From assembly GCF_011682175.1 (NCBI RefSeq), contig NZ_WHJG01000004.1, positions 124,001 through 188,000 on the forward strand: DNA of 64,000 nucleotides, given 5' to 3'. Positions 14,601 through 21,943 of this stretch are shown here, piece by piece. The notes below the pieces were generated by a model, which had not been told where the DNA came from, searched no databases, and saw nothing but the letters and a program-made list of their open reading frames with translations. Within the stretch, counting starts at the first letter, position 1. Each line of letters starts with the position of its first letter. This stretch comes from Massilia frigida. GTDB taxonomy: Bacteria; Pseudomonadota; Gammaproteobacteria; Burkholderiales; Burkholderiaceae_D. The position numbers and the translations under genes were made by a program.

Positions 14601-17030
14601 GCCTCTAATGGCACCATGTCCATCGCGGGCTGGATTGCCGCGGGCATGGCGTTGTCGAAATCGCTCTATGCGAAGGGCTGGGATGCGCAGAACGGGTCGA
14701 TCAGCTCGGTGGGCCCGGTGGCACCTTTCAATGCGCCAATGCTGCACCTGAACAAGGGGCTGCAAAAACTCGGGTTTGACAACACCACGGCCAATATGCT
14801 TTCGGGCGCCTCCACCGTGTCGCGCCTCTTCGGCCGCAAGAACCCCGAGGTGAAAGACTTCGGCATCGAAGGCACGTTCGGCGCGTCCGGGTTCGATGGG
14901 AAGACGTACCAGGACATCCTCGAAAAAGGCGGCATCTTGCGCAAAAGCAAGCGCTACACGAAGGATGGGGCGCTCGACGCCGCCAGTGAAAGCACCTTCG
15001 ACGGCACGATCAAGAACCTGATGGCGGCCGTGAAAGGCTTTGGCGCGCAGTTGGGCATTGAGGCGACGCAGATCGACAGCTACACCAAGTCGATCAAGCT
15101 CGCCCTCACCAGCGACGAGGCCAAGAACAAGGAATTGATCGTGTCCCTGTTCGGCGACATCGGCAACGAGCTGGCCACCTTGCTGCTGCCCACGATTGCA
15201 GGCCTGGGCAGGGATGGCGAAACGGCGGCGGCGACGCTGCAGCGCATCGCGACTGAATTCGTCGCCATCGATGCCGCTCTGGCCTCGGTGGGGGACGCCT
15301 TTGGGGCGGTCGGCATGGGTTCGCTGGAAGCGCGCCAGCGCTTGCTCGACCTCAGTGGCGGCATGGAATCATTCGGCAAGGATATCGCCTTCTTCGGCCA
15401 GAATTACCTGACCGAATCGGAACGCCTGGCGCCGGTCGCCAAGACGGTCGAGGCGGCGCTCGATAGCCTTGGCATGTCCCAGATCAAGACCCGCGACCAG
15501 TTCAAGGAAGCGATCCTCGGCACGCGCGATGCGACGGGAGAACTGGTGGGGGGCCTGGACCTGACCACCGAGGCCGGTGCCAAGGCTTACGCCGGCCTGA
15601 TGAACATCCAGGAAGCGTTCGCCCAACTGCATCCGGCGGCCCAGAAAATCGCCGACAAGCTGCGCACGCCGGACGACATCAAGGCCGAGCGCGATGGGTT
15701 GAATGATCAGATCGATGAACTGACGATGACGCCTGCCGCGTATAGCGACAAGCAGCGTATAAAACAGCGTGCCAAAGACGCTGAGCTGATCGATCCGAGC
15801 AACAGGGATCTGTTCGACCAGGTGCAGAACGGGCGCATCGCCGATGCGGCGAACAAGAAGATGTTTGCCGACGCCGAGAAGCTCGCCAAGATCAGCCAGG
15901 GCATTCAGGATCAGATCGACACCTACGAACGAGCAAGCATGACGCCCACGCAGGTGCGTGAGCGTGAAATCGCCGGGATGGACAAGAGCACGGTGGAGCT
16001 GTACGACTCCCTGGCAGCGCTCAAGCAGTCGGCGACCGCGGCCGATGCGCTGAAATCGGCCAACAAGAGCATTCAGGACCAGATCGACACCTACGAGAAA
16101 GCGAGCATGACGCTCGTGCAGGTGCGCGACCGTGAAATCGCTGGGATGGACCAGACCACGGTGAAGCTGTATGACTCCCTGGCAGTGCTCAAGCAATCGT
16201 CGGCCGCGGCCGATGCCCTGAAATCGGCCAACAAGGTCATCCAGGACCAGATCGACAGCATGCTCAGGGCACGCATGACGCCGGACCAATTGCGCGCCGA
16301 GGACACCAAAGGCATGAAGCAGGAGACCATCGACCTGTACGACAAGCTGGCCGCCATGAAGCTGGCGGAGCAGCAGGCGCAGGCCACGCGCCAGGCCGAG
16401 GAGGTGCGCCTGGCGGACCAGAAACGCCTGGCCGAAGAAGCCCAGCGCGCAGCGGAACAGTTGCGCGATGCCTGGAAGTCGGTCACCGACGCCATCTTGG
16501 ACGAGGTCAAGCGGCTGCGCGGCTCGATCGATGACGCCTCGGTGAACTCGGTGGCGCGCGCCCAGTCGGCCTTCACCGTCGCCACCGCGCAGGCGCGCTC
16601 GGGCGACATGGACGCGAGCAAGATGCTGCCGAGCCTGTCGCAGAAACTGATCGAGCTGACCGAAGCGAACGCGACCTCGCTGCTCGAACTGCAGCGGGTG
16701 CGCGCACAGACGGCGGCCAGCCTGGCCGTCACCGGCGCGCTGCTCGGCGCCACGATGGGCTTGAATGCGCCGCAGGCAGGCCCCGCCGCCGCGCCGAACG
16801 CGCAGGGCGGCATGCCGAAGGCGGGCGCGTATCAGCCGCCGATGCAAGTGCCGCAAAACTGGGGCTTGCAAGGCGGCGCGGGTGCCAATCCGGATGCCCA
16901 GAGGCTGCAGGCCGAGGTGGAGGCGCTGCGCGCCGAAACGCGCGCCACGGCCACTCATACCGCCAAGCTGGTGTCGATGCTGAGCCGATTGATTGTCGAT
17001 GACGTACTGAAAACAAAGGAGACCGCATGA
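11604..17030 (+). CDS. Tail tape measure protein
   Basis: This 1808-residue protein is the largest in the element. It is mostly alpha-helical and Ala/Gln/Lys-rich, with hydrophobic segments near residues 95-165 and 340-400 and long coiled coils, as expected of a tape measure that sets tail length and is ejected through the tube. At the usual 0.15 nm per residue the tail would be about 270 nm long, which is inference. Three 56-residue tandem repeats starting at residues 1434, 1490 and 1546 each begin I-Q-D-Q-I-D and include REIAGMD..TV.LYDSLA. The frame is intact over 5.4 kb, so it is under selection or recent. Confidence 0.93.
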   Translation: MPDITNNTTIKLDTSQVEAGLKRIDEALARTGRNLENLGDGDGMGKLGEDAQAAAAAFSAGAGTVSDAVEKQSASMADFAGKLGEVTSASELCAEALLAVSAAAAPLLVQLNGAAQATSFLDGVLGKAKASLIGLGVSLLEKVSFEAMVEGINAAITGLADLDDMAQRTGASVETLSRMQKVAQMTGQEFGEVDRVLSRLAGNMGGVGEGADKVKDALKRLGVSATEASGELRDPAEVLIEATTKLQGYSESVAKTVLQQDLLGISGAKLKPYLNDVVEHIGKFSGTSEASAAAATAFNQNMGKLQVHLGELGTSVAENLLPSLNRLLEKVNELASSEEFKTFLKVAGAGARLFAVGVEILVSALVAATKIAAGFATAFGAAPALCGMAGKGLSALTGLFTDSSAAISTNGGLWSTLDKNLGDVAESTESASAWLDKLQVAAVEVLTAFGAWQIGTWLREEFEIVRIAALAFVGDVLVGFDYISSNSKKAFLYLETAWSYSLGNMSVSFASFGDWIANGLGKMGAKRIAGEVREYANSLRATGAEHHANAASALKSAAAETEAYEARKTSTQARIDEMMQFERLKGKIVEPTSGGSEPKPQVPAPVVKTGKSTEASDYSKITASIRDRIAASELELKTSENATESEKLLLKLRQDRAVGTVVLTDKQMELVKAQLAELGAKEKLLKLRAAEKDVGDYIEQSTAARVASTKSLALEYSMYGKSSDARELANVAVRSEAELQKKLTDMRKEDKPITDDMLERMRREKDLRDEIETATLAQTKALAYASTLAGENQRFAVESILDERERAAALLEIEADTWRERIALAGEGTDAQKKLQTQFDQWYKNQSAKPMIEEWKKTVQQYEELFHKGFTDTLINGKEGWKSFTKSLVSTFKTTVADQIYKMFIKPIVLQMVGNMVGGPGSGGTGGFDFSSAGQSIYKAFSAAASSGGGLVNMGKTFFTTLRGTPAVSTPPVGHHVIPGATEPVTSGTPTPTTGGGLSASNGTMSIAGWIAAGMALSKSLYAKGWDAQNGSISSVGPVAPFNAPMLHLNKGLQKLGFDNTTANMLSGASTVSRLFGRKNPEVKDFGIEGTFGASGFDGKTYQDILEKGGILRKSKRYTKDGALDAASESTFDGTIKNLMAAVKGFGAQLGIEATQIDSYTKSIKLALTSDEAKNKELIVSLFGDIGNELATLLLPTIAGLGRDGETAAATLQRIATEFVAIDAALASVGDAFGAVGMGSLEARQRLLDLSGGMESFGKDIAFFGQNYLTESERLAPVAKTVEAALDSLGMSQIKTRDQFKEAILGTRDATGELVGGLDLTTEAGAKAYAGLMNIQEAFAQLHPAAQKIADKLRTPDDIKAERDGLNDQIDELTMTPAAYSDKQRIKQRAKDAELIDPSNRDLFDQVQNGRIADAANKKMFADAEKLAKISQGIQDQIDTYERASMTPTQVREREIAGMDKSTVELYDSLAALKQSATAADALKSANKSIQDQIDTYEKASMTLVQVRDREIAGMDQTTVKLYDSLAVLKQSSAAADALKSANKVIQDQIDSMLRARMTPDQLRAEDTKGMKQETIDLYDKLAAMKLAEQQAQATRQAEEVRLADQKRLAEEAQRAAEQLRDAWKSVTDAILDEVKRLRGSIDDASVNSVARAQSAFTVATAQARSGDMDASKMLPSLSQKLIELTEANATSLLELQRVRAQTAASLAVTGALLGATMGLNAPQAGPAAAPNAQGGMPKAGAYQPPMQVPQNWGLQGGAGANPDAQRLQAEVEALRAETRATATHTAKLVSMLSRLIVDDVLKTKETA

Positions 17031-17941
17031 GCGGAATGAAGGTCATTAAACCGACCACCATCAGCGGCGCGATGCTCACCAGCAGCAGCGTGGCCGAACC
17101 GGATGTGGGCGAGACGGTGTGGAATCCGGCCACCAGCTACGGCGCCGGCGCCGTGGTGATCCGCACCACCACCCACATGAAATATGAACGCGTCGCCGCC
17201 GGCGCCAGCGCTACCTTGCCGGAGAACGATAGCGTCAACTGGCTGCCGGCCGGACCGACCAACAAGTGGGCGATGTTCGACCGCAAGATCGGCACCACCA
17301 CCAAGGCCGGCGCCAGCCTGACGGTGGTGATGCGGCCGGGCGGTATTTCTGGCCTGGGCATGCTGGAGCTGATCGGGCGCGAAGCGATCGTCACGCTGCG
17401 CGATGCGCCAGGCGGCAAGGTGGTCTACAACCGCACCATCAATCTGGACGGCACCTTGATCACCAGCGTCTACGACTGGTTCTTCCTGGACTACGAGCAG
17501 CTGAGCGACTTCGTGCTGACCGACTTGCCGCAGCATTACTCGGCGGGCGAACTGAGCGTGCAGCTCAAGGGCACCACCGGCGTGGCGGTCGGCGTGCTGC
17601 AAGTGGGGCAAGTGCTGGCGATCGGGCGCACCACGGGCGGCTCGACCGTCGGCATCATCGACTACAGCCGCAAGGAGAAAGACCGGTTCGGCAACTTCGA
17701 TGTGGTCGAAGGCGCCTTCAGCAAACGCGGCACCTTGCAGGTGGTGACCGAGGCGTCCGAATTCAACAAGCTGTTCCGCTCGCTGGCGGCACTGCGCGCG
17801 ATTCCCTGCATCTACATCGGCACCGACCAGATCGGTTTCGAACCGATGATTAATTACGGCTTCTACAAAGACTTTTCGATGGTGGTGGCCTATCCGCACC
17901 ACCACCTTTGCAACCTTGAAATTGAAGGACTTTCCCAATGA
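17027..17941 (+). CDS. Tail tip / distal tail protein with sugar-binding-like motif
   Basis: The 304-residue protein overlaps the tape measure stop (ATGA) and so is in the distal-tail position. Residues about 28-60 (ETVWNPATSYGAGAVVI, then KYERVAAG) resemble the aromatic core of chitin-binding type 3 modules. The rest is beta-rich and resembles conserved hypothetical tail proteins of Burkholderiales prophages. It is the only candidate for the tail hub, because no lambda M, L, K, I or J homologue follows. Confidence 0.65.
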   Translation: MSGMKVIKPTTISGAMLTSSSVAEPDVGETVWNPATSYGAGAVVIRTTTHMKYERVAAGASATLPENDSVNWLPAGPTNKWAMFDRKIGTTTKAGASLTVVMRPGGISGLGMLELIGREAIVTLRDAPGGKVVYNRTINLDGTLITSVYDWFFLDYEQLSDFVLTDLPQHYSAGELSVQLKGTTGVAVGVLQVGQVLAIGRTTGGSTVGIIDYSRKEKDRFGNFDVVEGAFSKRGTLQVVTEASEFNKLFRSLAALRAIPCIYIGTDQIGFEPMINYGFYKDFSMVVAYPHHHLCNLEIEGLSQ

Positions 17942-18744
17942 CGATCACTGCCATTCCACCACTGGACCGCACCGCGCCGACATTTCGTGCCGACTGCGAC
18001 ACCTACTTCGCCACCAGCATCCCCAACTTCACCACGGAGATCAATGCGCTGGCGACCGACCTGAGCGGCAGACAGGACATCGCCAGCAAGGCCGCCATCA
18101 ACGCGGCCACGTCTGCCGAGACCGCGACGAAAAAGGCCGCGGACGCCGCTGGCAGTGCGAGCAGCGCCGACACCAGTGCGGTCAACGCCGCCACCAGCGC
18201 CGCCAATGCGCTGGCCTCGGCCGGCACCATCGGCCAGGCTGCCGCCTTTTCCGATGCTAATCCGGTGGTCAAGGGCAGCACCGATCCGACCAAGCAGCTC
18301 AAGATCGAGTGCGACATGCTGATCCCGGCCGGCTCGACCGTGACGCTGACGGCACCGGCGGTCAGCGGAACCATTGCGACGCTGAGCGACCTGCAGGAGC
18401 TGATGCGCTCGATGGTGTTCTACGACAATGGAGCAAGTACCGCAGTCAATTACGCCAATGGTGGCACCCAGCGCGTGGCGCCGGCCTCGGGCGCAAAGAC
18501 ACTGAGTTTTACCAACTGGCCCGCCGCCGGGAAGCAGGCGGTGCAGTTTCTGGAGCTGGTGAACATCGGCCTCGGCGGTACACCAGCCTGGCCTGCCGGC
18601 GCGCGCTTCATCCGCAACGATGGCGTGCTCCAGCCGACGGCCGGCGCGGCAAATATCAACTGGCAGGGGAGCGGCACCGATTATGTGATGGTATCGACGC
18701 GCGACGGCGGCACCACGCTGATCATTTCCGTTCAGCGGGGTTGA
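17938..18744 (+). CDS. Tail fibre protein, Ala-rich coiled-coil shaft
   Basis: The 268-residue protein overlaps the previous gene (ATGA, 17938-17941). Residues about 50-100 are an Ala/Ser/Thr-rich helical region (INAATSAETATKKAADAAGSA) of the kind that forms trimeric fibre shafts. The C-terminal half is beta-rich with Gly/Asn/Trp turns, like a receptor-binding tip. It probably contacts the target cell surface. Confidence 0.72.
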   Translation: MTITAIPPLDRTAPTFRADCDTYFATSIPNFTTEINALATDLSGRQDIASKAAINAATSAETATKKAADAAGSASSADTSAVNAATSAANALASAGTIGQAAAFSDANPVVKGSTDPTKQLKIECDMLIPAGSTVTLTAPAVSGTIATLSDLQELMRSMVFYDNGASTAVNYANGGTQRVAPASGAKTLSFTNWPAAGKQAVQFLELVNIGLGGTPAWPAGARFIRNDGVLQPTAGAANINWQGSGTDYVMVSTRDGGTTLIISVQRG

Positions 18745-18746
18745 GC

Positions 18747-19409
18747 ATGACACCGATCGATGCGCAACGTGCCTTGTTCTACGGGAAGCGCTCACGTACG
18801 CTCGTGACCCAGACATTCACCAGCAGCGGGACGTGGTACGCCCCGTTGACAACGACACGCCTGGAATCATTGACTGGAAAAGGTGGTGATGGCGTCCCGG
18901 GAGGAGGTTCTTATCGTACTGATCCAAACTCGATTGTCGCCATTGTGCAGACCACTTCTGGTTCAGGCCCAACAGCGGGGATCGCTCGTTGGGAGCAACT
19001 CGCGCCATACGCAAACGCGGCGGTGAACGCACTGAATGCCGGGAACAGCACTTATTCAGGTGTTGCCATTTCTCAATGGACCACGCCGGGATTTAGCTAC
19101 GGCATCTATCCTGGCACCGTGATTACTGTCACAGAGCCTGTGATACCAGGTAGCGCGGTATGGACCGCCTCTGGCTCAGCAAGCAGCAGTGGGCCGATTT
19201 CGAGTAATGGGGGCCTGACTCTGCGGTGGGAAACACCGTATCCGGCAACGACCGGGCAGGCGACCGTGGCATTTGGCATCAGCTTCCCGGGTGGCCTTGG
19301 CGGTGGGGCCAATCCGGTCGTTTACGGCGCCATGGGGGTTTCACCGGGTTACGGATATGCGTTCACAGTACCCCCTGGCGGGTCTATCAGCTTCACCTAC
19401 TATTTTTAA
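18747..19409 (+). CDS. Tail fibre tip / receptor-binding protein
   Basis: The 220-residue protein starts MTPIDAQRALFYGKRSRT two nt after the fibre gene and is Gly/Ser/Thr/Pro-rich and beta-structured (GGDGVPGGGS, GGLGGGANPV, VPPGGSISFTYYF). Such Gly-rich, hydrophobic-ended proteins occur as adhesin tips of phage fibres. Its codon and base use is visibly more AT-rich than its neighbours, suggesting that this host-range module was exchanged recently. The function is inferred from position and composition. Confidence 0.65.
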   Translation: MTPIDAQRALFYGKRSRTLVTQTFTSSGTWYAPLTTTRLESLTGKGGDGVPGGGSYRTDPNSIVAIVQTTSGSGPTAGIARWEQLAPYANAAVNALNAGNSTYSGVAISQWTTPGFSYGIYPGTVITVTEPVIPGSAVWTASGSASSSGPISSNGGLTLRWETPYPATTGQATVAFGISFPGGLGGGANPVVYGAMGVSPGYGYAFTVPPGGSISFTYYF

Positions 19410-19505
19410 CGGCTAGCCATATTGCTGCGCTTTCCATGACTGCTCCTGCAATCGACTGCGTTTGCCTCCCGCCGCCGCGCGCGCTAATTCAACCGGATCA
19501 ATTCC

Positions 19506-19787
19506 ATGACCAATAGTCCACAACGCATCGTTGATATGCGCATTCCCCTCACCTGGTTGCTGACCTCCGCGTCAACCATACTTTCCCTGCTATGCCTCAC
19601 CCTGTGGACGGTTGCCGGCCAGTCCAACAAGCTCGAACAGATCGCCGGCACCAGCGCCAAGATGGAAAAGCGGCTCGACGATCGCGACGAGAAGACCGAG
19701 GCCATGCGTGAACGCATGTTCAACTTCGACCGCACCACCGACAACCTCAAGCTGCGTGTCGATGCGCTGGAACGGGCGCGCAAATGA
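19506..19787 (+). CDS. Small phage membrane protein with coiled coil
   Basis: The 93-residue protein has one N-terminal membrane span (about residues 14-36, LTWLLTSASTILSLLCLTLW) followed by a charged coiled coil (KLEQIAGTSAKMEKRLDDRD). It is translationally coupled (ATGA) to the holin gene, so it likely belongs to lysis, perhaps as a holin partner or antiholin. Confidence 0.68.
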   Translation: MTNSPQRIVDMRIPLTWLLTSASTILSLLCLTLWTVAGQSNKLEQIAGTSAKMEKRLDDRDEKTEAMRERMFNFDRTTDNLKLRVDALERARK

Positions 19788-20005
19788 TCCTGCTCGATGA
19801 CTGGCGCGCCGTGCTCGCCAAAGCCTGGAGCCTGAAATTCACCGCCGCCGCCGGCCTGCTCGGCGCCGCCGAAGTGTATATCGCCATCGCCCAGCCAGCG
19901 GGCGTGCCGAACGGCGTGTTCGCCGGCATCGGTGCGCTGGTGTCGGTGCTGGCCTTCGTGGCGCGCCTGATGGCGCAGGAGGAACTGCGCGATGGCCAGC
20001 ATTAA
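19784..20005 (+). CDS. Holin
   Basis: The 73-residue protein has two predicted membrane spans (about 20-36 and 43-62) and a short charged C-terminus (RLMAQEELRDGQH). Length, topology and position directly before a lysozyme are those of small phage holins, which open the inner membrane to trigger lysis. It overlaps both neighbours. Confidence 0.78.
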   Translation: MILLDDWRAVLAKAWSLKFTAAAGLLGAAEVYIAIAQPAGVPNGVFAGIGALVSVLAFVARLMAQEELRDGQH

Positions 20006-20447
20006 GCAGCGTGCCGGCTGGTGCGCGATCGCGGTGACGATGGTCGGCGGCTTCGAGGGCTTGCGCCTGGCCGCCTATGCCGATCCGGTCGGCATTCCCA
20101 CCATCTGCTTCGGCGAAACGAAGGGCGTGCGCCTCGGCCAGCGCGCCACGCCCGCGCAGTGCCAGGCCATGCTGGCCGACTCGCTGGCCATTGCCAACCG
20201 CGCGGTCGACGCCTGCATCCGCGCGCCCCTGGGCGATTACCGGCGCGCCGCGCTGGTCTCGTTCGCCTACAACGTCGGGCAGGAAAACTTATGCGGCTCC
20301 ACGCTGGCGCGCAAGATGAATGCCGGCGATGCACTCGGCGCCTGCAACGAATTTCCACGCTGGAACCGGGCGAAGGGTATCGTCTTGCCTGGCCTGACCA
20401 GGCGCCGCGCCACCGAGCAGGCGATGTGCCTCGGGGCCTTGCCATGA
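19992..20447 (+). CDS. Endolysin, GH24 (T4-type) lysozyme
   Basis: The 151-residue enzyme cleaves peptidoglycan. The GH24 catalytic triad is present: Glu in GGFEGLRL, Asp in AYADPVG and Thr in PTICFGET. The weakly hydrophobic N-terminus (about residues 10-20, GWCAIAVTMVGG) could act as a signal-anchor-release segment, so export may not need the holin pore. It overlaps the holin and Rz genes. Confidence 0.92.
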   Translation: MASIKQRAGWCAIAVTMVGGFEGLRLAAYADPVGIPTICFGETKGVRLGQRATPAQCQAMLADSLAIANRAVDACIRAPLGDYRRAALVSFAYNVGQENLCGSTLARKMNAGDALGACNEFPRWNRAKGIVLPGLTRRRATEQAMCLGALP

Positions 20448-20809
20448 ACGCGCTCTTGTGGAAACCCATCGCGGCGGTCCTGCTGCTGGTGCTGGGCATC
20501 GCCTGCGTGGCCAGCGGCACCGGCTGGTTCCTGGCGCGGCGCGAGCGCGACCTCGCCCGTGCCGAGCTGTCGGCCGAACGCGACAAGCGTGCCGCCTGCG
20601 GTGCGGCGCTCGACCAGCAAAATAGCGCGCTGGCGGAACTGGCCGAGCAGAAAGCAGCCGCCGACCTGCGCGGACTGGCTGCCCAGCAAGTCGCCGCTGC
20701 CCAAGGCAAGCGTTTCGACCAGGCGCTGGCGCAGGTGCGCACTGCCAGGGCCACTACCTGCACCGAAGCCATGCCTGCCGTCAACATGATCCTGGAGTCC
20801 ATCCGATGA
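20444..20809 (+). CDS. Rz-like inner-membrane spanin
   Basis: The 121-residue protein has an N-terminal membrane anchor (about residues 9-30, IAAVLLLVLGIACVASGTGW) and a long charged, Ala-rich periplasmic coiled coil. This is the build of Rz i-spanins, which join Rz1 to fuse inner and outer membranes at lysis. The start ATGA overlaps the lysozyme stop. Confidence 0.85.
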   Translation: MNALLWKPIAAVLLLVLGIACVASGTGWFLARRERDLARAELSAERDKRAACGAALDQQNSALAELAEQKAAADLRGLAAQQVAAAQGKRFDQALAQVRTARATTCTEAMPAVNMILESIR

Positions 20810-21096
20810 GTTCACCTTCCTTTCCTGCTGGCACGCGCCTGCTTGCACTGGCGATGCTGACGGGGGTGCCGATCGCGCTGGCCGGATGCGGCACCGCAAC
20901 GCAGGCGATGCACACCGTCCGCGTGCCGGTGCGCTCGCCCTGCATAGTCGCGTTGCCGGCGCGCCCGCTGTTCGCTACCCAAACCCTCATGCCGGACGCC
21001 AGCGACGGCGAAAAGGTGCTGGCCATCGCGCGCGACCTGCCGCTGCACCTCAAGTACGAGAGTGCACTCGAAGCCGCCATGGTAGCCTGCCTGTAA
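20806..21096 (+). CDS. Rz1-like outer-membrane lipoprotein spanin
   Basis: The 96-residue protein has a lipoprotein signal peptide with lipobox LAGC (Cys28), then a short Pro-containing mature region. It overlaps the end of Rz by ATGA rather than being nested fully inside it. Together they form the spanin pair of a Gram-negative host. It is the last gene of the element. Confidence 0.85.
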   Translation: MSSPSFPAGTRLLALAMLTGVPIALAGCGTATQAMHTVRVPVRSPCIVALPARPLFATQTLMPDASDGEKVLAIARDLPLHLKYESALEAAMVACL

Positions 21097-21165
21097 GCGG
21101 CCGGCTTGCGGCCATCCCGCGCCCGCCTGCCACCGCATCCGCACCATCTTAAGCCTGCGCCGACC

Positions 21166-21198
21166 TGCGTCAATAACGCACGTTTGAGGCAGCGCAAG
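21166..21198 (+). repeat. Right flanking direct repeat (candidate attR)
   Basis: TGCGTCAA, seven variable bases, then CGTTTGAGGCAGCGCAAG aligns without gaps to 4249-4281. It lies 69 nt after the Rz1 gene in a 262-bp stretch (21097-21358) that has no other gene or clear signal. Confidence 0.5.
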
Positions 21199-21358
21199 GC
21201 GTCCCGCATCCTCCCTCTAAAACGATGCCTTCTGGCATGCATTGCAACTCTGTTAGTCAGCGCACGGTGAACGACGAGTAATCGTTATATTTTTTGTATT
21301 CGGCGTCATCCAAAGCGCCACCACCCGCGCTGGTATAAAACTTTTAGAGGAATGGATC

Positions 21359-21781
21359 ATGGACAATCAGAAATCGAATGGCGGCAACGCAAGCAATATG
21401 GGTAACGAAGGTTCGGGCAGCAGCATGGGCAAGGATCTGGGCGCTGGCCGCAGCGATGGCAACCAAGGTAGCGATAATAAAGGCAGTGATCTGAGCAAGA
21501 GCGCGAGCGAGCTGCACAACACCATCGACAAGGCAGCCGAGGCTGCCCAGCCTGTGGTCGACCGCCTCGCTTCCAGCGCGCACGCCGGCGTCGACAAAGT
21601 CAGCGGCGCCCTGAACGGCGTCACCGGCCGCATGGATGAAAAAGCGCGCCAGCTGACCGACGCCTATAAAAACTTCGCAGAAACCGGCCGCGACTATGTT
21701 CGCACCAGCCCGGCGACCTCGGTCCTGGTCGCCCTCGGTGTCGGCTATACGCTCTCGAAACTGCTGGGCCGTCGTCACTAA
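21359..21781 (+). CDS. DUF883/ElaB-like membrane-anchored protein
   Basis: The 140-residue protein has a Gly/Ser/Asn-rich N-terminus (about 1-45), an amphipathic helical middle (LHNTIDKAAEAAQPVVDRLASSA) and a C-terminal membrane segment with a GVGYTLSKLLGRRH tail. This is the pattern of the YqjD/ElaB/DUF883 family, stress-induced inner-membrane proteins linked to ribosomes in Escherichia coli. AGAGGA precedes the ATG. Its neighbour is a stationary-phase type catalase, which fits stress expression. Confidence 0.8.
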   Translation: MDNQKSNGGNASNMGNEGSGSSMGKDLGAGRSDGNQGSDNKGSDLSKSASELHNTIDKAAEAAQPVVDRLASSAHAGVDKVSGALNGVTGRMDEKARQLTDAYKNFAETGRDYVRTSPATSVLVALGVGYTLSKLLGRRH

Positions 21782-21943
21782 TCAGCGCTCGTGCGCTGGC
21801 ATGGCCCGGACGGCGCACGCCGCCCGGGTCAAGCCCGTACGTCCCCACACTCCCGTTTTGATCGTGTCGCTACCGTGCCCATGCCGGTGGTGTTGCATTC
21901 CCGCGCCGGTCGCTCGTCACACATATTCTAATTGAGGTATTTC

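Larger units (their letters stand above)
4249..21198. mobile_element. Headless lambda-like prophage / tailocin-like element
   Basis: The region carries, in order, a leftward PL operon, an S24 repressor, a Cro-like protein, a replication initiator and DnaB helicase, a siphophage tail module and a lysis cassette. The boundaries are placed on an imperfect direct repeat (4249-4281 and 21166-21198, 27 of 33 identical). Reading every frame I find no integrase, transposase, terminase, portal, prohead protease, capsid or head-tail connector. The late block starts directly with a DUF3168-type tail terminator only 159 bp after the last early gene. Either the head module was deleted or the locus is maintained as a phage-tail-like bacteriocin; the intact reading frames favour the latter. 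The gene-content observation is direct; the tailocin role is inference. Confidence 0.85.
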
